A stretch of DNA of 5,085 nucleotides from positions 1 to 5,085 of the forward strand of contig CADCPJ010000096.1 in assembly GCA_902803245.1 (NCBI GenBank), read 5' to 3'. The position numbers and the translations under genes were made by a program. The notes beneath the pieces are model-generated. The model made no database searches. It was given only the letters and a program-made list of their open reading frames with translations, and was not told where the DNA came from. Of the stretch, positions 1-5,085 are shown one piece after another (within the stretch, counting starts at the first letter, position 1; every line of letters starts with the position of its first letter). This DNA is from an uncultured Lachnospiraceae bacterium (GTDB lineage Bacteria > Bacillota > Clostridia > Lachnospirales > Lachnospiraceae).

Positions 1-1
1 C

Positions 2-499
2 TGTACAAACGACGCACATACCGAGCCGCTGCTCAAACAGCTCCTCGAGTACGGCGGTTACTTCATCGAAGCGGACCTTCCCTCTCCCCTTATGGGATAT
101 CCGGGAGCTCTCGGCATCGACCTCACCGAGGAAGCCGGCGACTTCGAGAAGATCCTTGCAAAGGTTGAAGAAGCTGTCGTTGAGAAGGGCGGCGCAGGCC
201 GCTTCGGCACATGGGCTTATTCCTATGGCTACACGGTTTCCGCAGGTCTTGCACAGCACGCTATGAACGTCATCGACGGCACAAGCGAGCTCGATAATAT
301 CGATGACATCGCGAAAGCTTACCAGGTCTTCTCTCCGAAGGCTGCTTGGAACGGCTCCAACTATACCAACGCCGACACGGGCGTCAAGATGGGCAACGTA
401 TTCCTCGTCTATCAGGACACCTATATCATGGGCGATCCGGGCTACTACATGGGCTCGACAGATATCGAAGTCCCGGAGAAGTACTTCACAACCAAGTAA
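2..499 (+). CDS. Substrate-binding-type protein of ABC importer (DUF3798-like), C-terminal part
   Basis: The reading frame is open from the first bases and ends at TAA 497-499, giving the last 165 residues of a longer protein; the N-terminus and any signal peptide or lipobox lie outside the window. The ATG at 92 is internal, because the frame continues upstream with similar codon use (TNDAHTEPLL, then YGGYFIEADLPSPLMGYPG). The visible part is soluble, with no membrane segment, and has alternating helix- and strand-like stretches, including GRFGTWAYSYGYTVSAGLAQ near residues 69-88 and an aromatic-rich C-terminus (DPGYYMG). From memory this matches DUF3798, extracytoplasmic binding-type proteins found beside importer genes in Firmicutes; no search was possible. 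Its place before an ATPase and two permeases supports a substrate-capture role outside the membrane. Ala codons are mostly GCT/GCA, unlike the GCG-rich permease gene 3383-4522, which suggests high expression. The ligand is unknown. Confidence 0.72.
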   Translation, partial: CTNDAHTEPLLKQLLEYGGYFIEADLPSPLMGYPGALGIDLTEEAGDFEKILAKVEEAVVEKGGAGRFGTWAYSYGYTVSAGLAQHAMNVIDGTSELDNIDDIAKAYQVFSPKAAWNGSNYTNADTGVKMGNVFLVYQDTYIMGDPGYYMGSTDIEVPEKYFTTK

Positions 500-526
500 T
501 TGGATCATTTTCACATGAGTCAACTA

Positions 527-560
527 AAGGGGAGGAGCAAAACCTCCCCTTGCTTTTCTT
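527..560 (+). terminator. Intrinsic (rho-independent) terminator after the binding-protein gene
   Basis: A perfect 9-bp stem, AAGGGGAGG (527-535) with CCTCCCCTT (543-551), closes a 7-base loop and is followed by the T-rich run TGCTTTTCTT (552-561 region). It lies 28 bases after the stop codon of the binding-protein gene and about 150 bases before the ATPase start. Its position suggests partial termination, so that the binding protein is made in excess over the membrane complex, as is usual for binding-protein-dependent importers. Confidence 0.85.
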
Positions 561-614
561 ATGTTAAATGCAGCGGCACCGGTACTTAAACAGACCGAAG
601 GACTTTTCAAAAGA

Positions 615-644
615 GCTTCGCATGAGCTGCTGTCACAGCAAAGC
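615..644 (+). repeat. Possible degenerate dispersed repeat, copy A
   Basis: GCTTCGCA (615-622), TGTCACAGC (631-639) and AAAGC (640-644) occur in the same order and on the same strand as GCTTCGCA, TGTCGCAGC and AAAGC at 5049-5075. One base differs in the matched blocks. The spacer is 8 bases here and 4 there, and one T is missing. Both copies are non-coding and hairpin-rich. The call rests only on this comparison within the window. Confidence 0.35.
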
Positions 645-697
645 GTCCCGCATGCTGGGGGTGCAAAAGCAGTTACCAGGATTTCATCAAAAAGAAC

Positions 698-703
698 GGA
701 AGG
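698..703 (+). promoter_or_regulatory. Ribosome binding site deciding the ATPase start
   Basis: GGAAGG lies 10 bases before the ATG at 714. It is weaker and further away than the sites of the three downstream genes, but it is the only purine-rich site serving an in-frame ATG here. The ATG at 561 has none. The weak site may hold down synthesis of the ATPase. Confidence 0.6.
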
Positions 704-713
704 CACAATTCAC

Positions 714-2306
714 ATGAGCAATGAAAAAGGACCGCTCCTTGAGATGCGGAACATCCGAAAGGACTTCTTCGGCAATCAGGTGCTCACGGACATCAATCTG
801 ACCCTCCATGAGGGCGAGGTCATCGGGCTCGTCGGGGAAAACGGCGCGGGAAAATCCACTCTCATGCGCATTCTCTTCGGCGCGGACATGATCCGCGAGA
901 CCGGGGGATACGGCGGCGAGATCAGGATGGATGGCCAGGTGGTTCATTTTAACTCTCCTTTTGACGCGATCGCGGCCGGCATCGGCATGGTGCACCAGGA
1001 GTTCTCCCTCATCCCCGGCTTCACGACGACGGAGAACATCCTCTTAAACCGCGAACCGAAGAAGAGAACCGTGCTCTCCGAGATATTCGGAGAAAGACTC
1101 GATACACTGAACCGCACGGAGATGGACGAGAGGGCAGCAAATGCCATAGAAATGATGGGAGTCTCCATCGACCGGAACATGATCATCAGCGACATGCCGG
1201 TCGGCCACAAGCAGTTTACGGAGATCGCGCGTGAGCTCTCGAAGGAGCAGCTGAAGCTCCTCATCCTGGACGAGCCGACGGCCGTCCTCACGGAAAAAGA
1301 GGCGGAGGCTCTGCTCGCGTCGATCCGCGGCATGGCCGAGCGCGGGATCGCCGTCATATTCATCACGCACAGACTGCAGGAGATCCTGTCGGTCTGCGAC
1401 AGAGTTGTCGTCATGAGAGACGGCTATGTGGTGAACGAGTCGAAAGCGGAAGAGACCGACGTCTACGAGATCACCAGGTGGATGGTCGGGCGGGACGTGA
1501 AGCTTACAGAGGCCGAAGACGAGGGGCGCTCGTTTGAGAACGCCAACACGATTCTCAAAGTGGAGAAGCTCTGGGTCGACATGCCCGGAGAGACCGTGCG
1601 GAACGTGAACCTCGAAGTGAAGGAGGGCGAGATCCTCGGGATCGGAGGCCTCGCCGGGCAGGGAAAGCTCGGCATCCCGAACGGGATCATGGGGCTCTAC
1701 CATTCAGGCGGCAGGGTGATCTTCGAGGGAAATGAGATCCCCTTGAACTCCCCGAGAAAGTGCCTCGACTCTTCCTTCGCATTTGTTTCGGAGGACCGCC
1801 GCCACGTCGGCCTCCTCCTCGACGAATCCCTCGAGTGGAACATCGCCTTCCCGGCCATGCAGATTCATGACGAATTCCTGAAGAAATATCTCGGCGGGCT
1901 CGTCAAGTGGCGCGACGAGAAGGCCATCAAGGAAGTGACGGACAAGTATATCGAGGAGCTGGCGATCAAGTGCACGAGCTCGAAGCAAAAAGCGAAGGAG
2001 CTCTCCGGCGGAAACCAGCAGAAGGTGTGCCTCGCCAAGGCATTTGCGCTGAAGCCGCGCCTTCTCTTTGTGTCCGAACCGACGAGAGGCATCGACGTCG
2101 GCGCCAAGGCACTGGTTCTCGATGCCCTCAAAAAGTTCAACCGGGAAAACGGCATCACGATCGTCATCATCTCATCGGAGCTGGAGGAGCTCCGCCAGAG
2201 CTGTGACCGGATCGCCATGGTCTCCGGCGGCAGGATTGCCGGCATCCTTCCGGCTTCGTCCACCCTTGAGGAACTCGGCGCGTTGATGCTCAGCCAGGTG
2301 ATATAA
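714..2306 (+). CDS. Tandem ABC ATPase of sugar/nucleoside-type importer
   Basis: A 530-residue cytoplasmic ATPase with two fused nucleotide-binding domains, the length and layout of RbsA/MglA-type importer subunits. Domain 1 has Walker A GENGAGKS (41-48), Q-loop Gln95, a degenerate signature (MPVGHKQ, 161-167), Walker B ILDEP with Asp186-Glu187, and switch His219 (FITHR). Domain 2 has a Walker A-like GLAGQGKL (312-319), which keeps Lys but ends in Leu instead of Ser/Thr. It also has SEDRR (359-363), a full signature LSGGNQQ (430-436), and a Walker B reading FVSEPTRGID, with Ser454 where Asp is expected and Glu455 kept. The switch His is replaced in ISSELEE, as is usual for domain 2 of this class. 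I chose the start at 714 because the N-terminus MSNEKGPLLEMRNIRKDF leads straight into the first domain and has a ribosome site. It powers the two permeases downstream, whose first ribosome site overlaps this stop codon. The substrate class cannot be told from the ATPase. Confidence 0.93.
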   Translation: MSNEKGPLLEMRNIRKDFFGNQVLTDINLTLHEGEVIGLVGENGAGKSTLMRILFGADMIRETGGYGGEIRMDGQVVHFNSPFDAIAAGIGMVHQEFSLIPGFTTTENILLNREPKKRTVLSEIFGERLDTLNRTEMDERAANAIEMMGVSIDRNMIISDMPVGHKQFTEIARELSKEQLKLLILDEPTAVLTEKEAEALLASIRGMAERGIAVIFITHRLQEILSVCDRVVVMRDGYVVNESKAEETDVYEITRWMVGRDVKLTEAEDEGRSFENANTILKVEKLWVDMPGETVRNVNLEVKEGEILGIGGLAGQGKLGIPNGIMGLYHSGGRVIFEGNEIPLNSPRKCLDSSFAFVSEDRRHVGLLLDESLEWNIAFPAMQIHDEFLKKYLGGLVKWRDEKAIKEVTDKYIEELAIKCTSSKQKAKELSGGNQQKVCLAKAFALKPRLLFVSEPTRGIDVGAKALVLDALKKFNRENGITIVIISSELEELRQSCDRIAMVSGGRIAGILPASSTLEELGALMLSQVI

Positions 2307-2315
2307 GGAGGGAAG

Positions 2316-3386
2316 ATGAACGAGAAAACGATAGAGAAAAAAGAAAAGGGGGCGTTCGGGAAGTTTGTGGACAGCTTCGGCCTTCCCAGGCTGATTATTG
2401 CGCTGTTCCTCCTCCTTCTCCTGATCCTCGCGCCCTTCGTGGGAGCGGATCTCCCGACGCAGATCTCCAATATCATCGCGAGATTCAGCTGGAACGGCGT
2501 TCTCGTGCTCGCCATGGTGCCGATGGTGCACTCAGGCTGCGGACTCAATTTCGGCCTGCCCCTCGGGATCATATCGGGACTCCTCGGGGCGACTCTCTCG
2601 ATCGAGTTTGGATTCACCGGGCCGGTGTCCTTCCTCATGGCGATCCTGATCTCGACGCCGTTCGCCCTCGTCTTCGGGACGGGGTACGGATGGCTGCTCA
2701 ACAGGATCAAGGGCGGAGAGATGATGATCGCCACCTACGTGGGCTTCTCCTCCGTGTCGCTTATGTGCATGATGTGGCTCATCCTGCCGTACAAGAGCCC
2801 CAATATGGTCTGGGGCATGGCCGGAAAGGGACTTCGAACCACGATCTCCCTTGAAGGGTATTACGACCAGGTGCTCGCGAACTTCCTCGCGATCCGCATC
2901 GGGAACTTCGAGATTCCGACCGGGACGCTGCTCTTCTTCGCGGTGCTCGCGCTTGCGATCTGGGCGTTCCTTCACACGAAGACAGGCACGGCCATGACGG
3001 CTGTGGGCTCCAATCCGGTCTTCGCGAGAGCGGCCGGAATCAACGTGGACCGCATCCGCATGCTCTCCGTCATCATGTCGACCTGGCTCGCGGCCGTCGG
3101 CATCCTCGTGTACGAGCAGGGCTTCGGATTCATCCAGCTCTATATGGCGCCGTTTTACATGGCGCTCCCGGCGGTGTCCGCGATCCTCATCGGCGGCGCG
3201 TCGGTCAACAAGGCGTCCATCATGAATGTCATCATCGGAACGATCCTCTTCCAGGGTATCGTCACGATGACACCTACCGTCATGAACAACATGATCCATA
3301 TGGACATGAGTGAGGTCATCCGAATCATCGTCTCCAACGGCATGATCCTCTATGCGCTGACGAGAAAGACGGAGGGATCAAGATGA
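2316..3386 (+). CDS. ABC importer permease 1 (RbsC/BPD_transp_2-like)
   Basis: A 356-residue integral membrane protein. After a charged cytoplasmic N-terminus (MNEKTIEKKEKG), roughly nine or ten hydrophobic segments can be seen, for example near residues 24-43, 57-75, 102-127, 136-157, 202-220, 248-265, 283-300, 302-318 and 333-348. Family-type landmarks are GLNFG (76-80), the cytoplasmic coupling region AVGSNPVFARAAGINV (229-244) and LIGGASVNKAS (291-301). These fit the BPD_transp_2 permeases that pair with tandem ATPases of the RbsA type. The start at 2316 follows AAGGAGGG (2305-2312), which overlaps the TAA of the ATPase gene, so translation is probably coupled. The stop overlaps the next start by 4 bases (ATGA 3383-3386). 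It is clearly related to permease 2, so the two probably form the heterodimeric channel. The transported solute is unknown. Confidence 0.92.
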   Translation: MNEKTIEKKEKGAFGKFVDSFGLPRLIIALFLLLLLILAPFVGADLPTQISNIIARFSWNGVLVLAMVPMVHSGCGLNFGLPLGIISGLLGATLSIEFGFTGPVSFLMAILISTPFALVFGTGYGWLLNRIKGGEMMIATYVGFSSVSLMCMMWLILPYKSPNMVWGMAGKGLRTTISLEGYYDQVLANFLAIRIGNFEIPTGTLLFFAVLALAIWAFLHTKTGTAMTAVGSNPVFARAAGINVDRIRMLSVIMSTWLAAVGILVYEQGFGFIQLYMAPFYMALPAVSAILIGGASVNKASIMNVIIGTILFQGIVTMTPTVMNNMIHMDMSEVIRIIVSNGMILYALTRKTEGSR

Positions 3387-4522
3387 ATAAGACGTCGAAA
3401 AAGAAAGTCAATACGGATATGGGCGAGCTCATGAGGCGCGGCTCCGTCCCTCTGATGTTCATCCTGATCTGCGCGGTATGCATCCCCCTGTCGGGACTGT
3501 CGCCCAATATGCTGGTCAATGAGATTGTGACGCGCATGGGGAGAAACGCTTTCCTCATCCTGTCCCTGCTCATTCCGATCATGGCGGGCATGGGACTCAA
3601 CTTCGGCATGACCCTCGGCGCGATGGCGGGCGAGATCGGCCTCATCCTCGTGTCCGACTGGCAGATCGTGGGAATTCCCGGCATGGTGCTGGCGATGATC
3701 ATTTCCGTTCCGATCTCCGTGCTCCTCGGCTTCTTCTGCGGAAAGATCCTCAATATGGCCAAGGGCCGCGAGATGATCACGAGCTACATCATCAGCTACT
3801 TCATCAACGGCATTTACCAGCTCGTGGTGCTCTATCTCATGGGATCGGTCATCCCGATCAGGCACACGTCCATCAAGCTCCCGAGAGGGTACGGCATCCG
3901 CAACACGGTGAGCCTTCTCAATATGAGGCAGATGCTTGACAACCTCATTCCCTTAAGGATTACGCTCCCCGGAGTCGGGGAGGTGAAGATCCCGGTCATG
4001 ACATTTATCGTGATCGCGGTATTGTGCTTCTTCATCGTGTGGTTCCGCAGGACGAAGCTCGGCCAGGATATGCGCGCGGTGGGGCAGGATCTGGGAGTGT
4101 CGAGGGACTCCGGCATCAATGTGGAGAGAACGAGAATTCTCTCGATCATCATCTCCACGGTGCTCGCGGGCTTCGGCATGATCATCTACCTCCAGAATAT
4201 GGGCAACATCGCAACTTACAGCTCCCACTCGCAGATCGGCATGTTCTGCATCGCGGCGCTTCTCGTGGGCGGGGCTTCCGTCGACAAGGCTTCCATCGGG
4301 AACGTCTTCCTCGGCGTGGTGCTCTTCCACCTGATGTTCATCGTAGCTCCCCGCGCCGGCGCGGCGATCACGGGGGACTCCATGATCGGCGAGTACTTCC
4401 GCGTATTTGTGTCCTATGCGGTCATCACGGTGGCCCTTGTGATGTATGAGACCAACAAGCGGCGCGCCAAGTCGAGGGAGAGTGAGCGTCTCCGCGAGGC
4501 GCAGATGGAAGAGGAGGGCTGA
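3383..4522 (+). CDS. ABC importer permease 2 (RbsC/BPD_transp_2-like)
   Basis: A 379-residue integral membrane protein, a divergent relative of permease 1. It shares GLNFG (71-75), the coupling region AVGQDLGVSRDSGINV (232-247 or close to it) and LLVGGASVDKAS (293-304) in the same order. Hydrophobic segments appear near 21-37, 56-70, 78-92, 98-120, 133-153, 203-221, 250-270, 285-300, 305-321 and 338-355. It ends in a highly charged cytoplasmic-type tail (ETNKRRAKSRESERLREAQM, then EEEG) that permease 1 lacks. The ATG at 3383 overlaps the previous stop in ATGA and has GGAGGG (3371-3376) six bases upstream, so coupled translation is likely. It should form the membrane channel with permease 1. 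Its last codons carry the ribosome site of the next gene, which ties that gene to the transporter. Confidence 0.92.
   Translation: MNKTSKKKVNTDMGELMRRGSVPLMFILICAVCIPLSGLSPNMLVNEIVTRMGRNAFLILSLLIPIMAGMGLNFGMTLGAMAGEIGLILVSDWQIVGIPGMVLAMIISVPISVLLGFFCGKILNMAKGREMITSYIISYFINGIYQLVVLYLMGSVIPIRHTSIKLPRGYGIRNTVSLLNMRQMLDNLIPLRITLPGVGEVKIPVMTFIVIAVLCFFIVWFRRTKLGQDMRAVGQDLGVSRDSGINVERTRILSIIISTVLAGFGMIIYLQNMGNIATYSSHSQIGMFCIAALLVGGASVDKASIGNVFLGVVLFHLMFIVAPRAGAAITGDSMIGEYFRVFVSYAVITVALVMYETNKRRAKSRESERLREAQMEEEG
4511..4518 (+). promoter_or_regulatory. Ribosome binding site deciding the start of the small membrane protein
   Basis: GAGGAGGG sits inside the last codons of permease 2 and 8 bases before the ATG at 4527. 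It settles the start there rather than at the in-frame ATG 4446, which has no such site and would prefix an implausible Arg/Ser-rich stretch inside the permease gene. The ATG at 4522 overlaps the permease stop but is in another frame and meets TGA after two codons. Confidence 0.85.
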
Positions 4523-4526
4523 TGCG

Positions 4527-4997
4527 ATGAAATCGAAGAGAAGCATCCTGATCCGTCTGGCCGCGCTTGCGGCGATCATCGTGCTCGCGGCGGTGCTCTT
4601 TAAAGTCGGGCGCGGACACACGATCTATTTCGACAACAAAGCTCTGGAGGCGGGCGGCAAGACCTACAGCCCGTACTATCAGGTGGAGGTCTTCGTGAAC
4701 GATCAGTCCGTGGCGAAGCTGAAAGAGGGCGACCGCGGCATGGCGCCCACCATGGGGCAGAAGTTCAGCATGATCCTTCACATCACGCCCGCGAAGGGGG
4801 AGAAGAAGTACGGCAAGATCGCCTCGATCGACCTTCCCTACAACCTGGACGGCATCGTCGTCAATATCCCGGCGCTCCTCGAGGGAGCCGAACAGGCCGA
4901 TTACATGACGGAGTTCGTGCCGGCGGCCGACACTTCCGGCGACGACGAGGAAGTCGTGATCACGGACGAGTTTGAGATGCCCATGAGCGACAGCTGA
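4527..4997 (+). CDS. Small single-pass membrane protein of the transporter operon (possibly DUF6672)
   Basis: A 156-residue protein of unknown function. A short basic N-terminus (MKSKRS) precedes one hydrophobic segment at about residues 7-25 (ILIRLAALAAIIVLAAVLF). There is no Cys, so no lipobox, and no clean signal-peptidase site, so it is probably anchored with residues 26-156 outside. That domain looks strand-rich: TIYFDNKAL (32-40), YYQVEVFVNDQSVAKL (50-65), MILHIT (82-87), IASIDLPYNLDGIVVNIP (98-115). The last 22 residues are acidic (SGDDEEVV, ITDEFEM). I have an unverified memory that such proteins beside DUF3798-type importers are filed as DUF6672. It starts four bases after the permease 2 stop, with a strong ribosome site inside that gene, so it is very probably made with the transporter. 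An accessory or docking role at the outer face is an inference; a substrate-modifying role is not excluded, but no catalytic motif is visible. Confidence 0.82.
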   Translation: MKSKRSILIRLAALAAIIVLAAVLFKVGRGHTIYFDNKALEAGGKTYSPYYQVEVFVNDQSVAKLKEGDRGMAPTMGQKFSMILHITPAKGEKKYGKIASIDLPYNLDGIVVNIPALLEGAEQADYMTEFVPAADTSGDDEEVVITDEFEMPMSDS

Positions 4998-5085
4998 CAT
5001 GTTGTTACTATTCACGGCCCCTCCCGCTACAGGCCACAGACCATCCGTGCTTCGCACGTATGTCGCAGCTAAAGCTGCTTATGTC
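4998..5085 (+). repeat. Hairpin-rich intergenic tail, likely dispersed repeat (copy B at 5049-5075)
   Basis: No gene is visible after the last stop. The stretch has two tight hairpins: CGTGC-TTC-GCACG (5046-5058) and GCAGC-TAAA-GCTGC (5065-5078). A longer-range pairing of CACGG (5013-5017) with CCGTG (5045-5049) competes with the first hairpin and encloses GGCC (5016-5019) and GGCC (5032-5035). No T-run follows any stem, so it is not a standard intrinsic terminator, although it may act as a 3' end-protecting structure. GCTTCGCA, TGTCGCAGC and AAAGC repeat the blocks seen at 615-644. The opening GTTACTATTCACGG looks to me like the edge of intergenic repeats common in Clostridia, but that is an unverified impression. 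The element may continue past the window. Confidence 0.4.

Larger units (their letters stand above)
561..713 (+). promoter_or_regulatory. Structured non-coding leader before the ATPase gene
   Basis: This stretch between the terminator and the ATPase start is full of possible hairpins. An imperfect stem spans 597-619 (GAAG..CTTT with AAAG..CTTC, with two mismatched pairs). A 7-bp stem with two G-T pairs joins 643-649 to 658-664. An enclosing stem pairs AGCTGCT (625-631) with AGCAGTT (668-674). Alternatives exist: GCAGC 570-574 with GCTGC 626-630, and GCTG 629-632 with CAGC 636-639. It matches no riboswitch class I can recognise, and I see no convincing -35/-10 promoter pair. The frame of the ATPase happens to stay open back to an ATG at 561, but that ATG has no ribosome site and sits directly behind the terminator T-tract. 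It could be a regulatory leader, a degenerate dispersed repeat, or both. The structure was judged by eye, without energy calculation. Confidence 0.4.

Noticed and set aside
551..590. Possible promoter after the terminator (TTGCTT 551-556, with TTAAAT 564-569 or TACTTA 583-588)
   Set aside because: The spacings are 7 and 26 bases instead of about 17, so no usable -35/-10 pair is formed.
561..713. A 51-residue N-terminal extension of the ATPase starting at ATG 561
   Set aside because: It has no ribosome site, starts right behind the terminator T-tract, and covers hairpin-rich DNA. ABC ATPases of this class begin a few residues before the first domain, as the start at 714 does.
561..713. A T-box or other known riboswitch in the leader
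   Set aside because: I could not find the T-box antiterminator consensus, a cobalamin box, or purine, SAM or TPP landmark sequences.
1865..2734. Long antisense open frames, for example 289 codons at 1865-2734 and 255 codons at 2532-3299 on the - strand
   Set aside because: They lie opposite well-supported ABC genes, have low-complexity Asp/Arg/His-rich or Ser/Pro-rich composition typical of shadow frames in G+C-rich DNA, and contain no recognisable domain.
4446..4526. A 27-residue N-terminal extension of the small membrane protein starting at ATG 4446
   Set aside because: It lies wholly inside the permease 2 gene in another frame, gives an Arg/Ser-rich stretch before the membrane segment, and lacks a ribosome site. 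ATG 4527 has GAGGAGGG 8 bases upstream.
5046..5085. Intrinsic terminator at the end of the operon
   Set aside because: The GCAGC-TAAA-GCTGC stem is followed by TTATGTC, and the CGTGC-TTC-GCACG stem by TATGTCG; neither has a T-run.

Overview
The window holds most of an uncharacterised ABC importer operon. All genes lie on the + strand. The strong GGAGG-type ribosome sites, the rho-independent terminator and the protein families suggest a fairly G+C-rich member of the Clostridia, probably Lachnospiraceae-like. This assignment is an inference, because no rRNA or other marker gene is present.

Layout. The window opens inside a gene for an extracytoplasmic substrate-binding-type protein (2-499), of which only the last 165 residues are visible; it resembles the DUF3798 family. 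A clear intrinsic terminator follows (527-560). Next comes a hairpin-rich non-coding leader of about 150 bases (561-713). A tight four-gene cluster then runs to 4997. It encodes a tandem ATPase of the sugar/nucleoside importer type (714-2306), two related membrane permeases of the RbsC/BPD_transp_2 type (2316-3386 and 3383-4522), and a 156-residue single-pass membrane protein with an extracytoplasmic domain and an acidic tail (4527-4997). The last 88 bases (4998-5085) hold no gene but contain nested hairpins, and part of them resembles a stretch of the leader.

How the parts fit. The binding protein would capture a solute outside the membrane and deliver it to a permease heterodimer powered by the two-domain ATPase. 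The small anchored protein is joined to the permeases by close spacing, so it is a candidate accessory subunit. The terminator after the binding-protein gene would make that protein more abundant than the membrane complex, and its different codon choice fits this. The substrate cannot be read from the sequence. The most unusual points are the small accessory protein, the altered second nucleotide-binding domain of the ATPase (Walker B Asp replaced by Ser), and the repeat-like structured DNA on both sides of the transporter genes.
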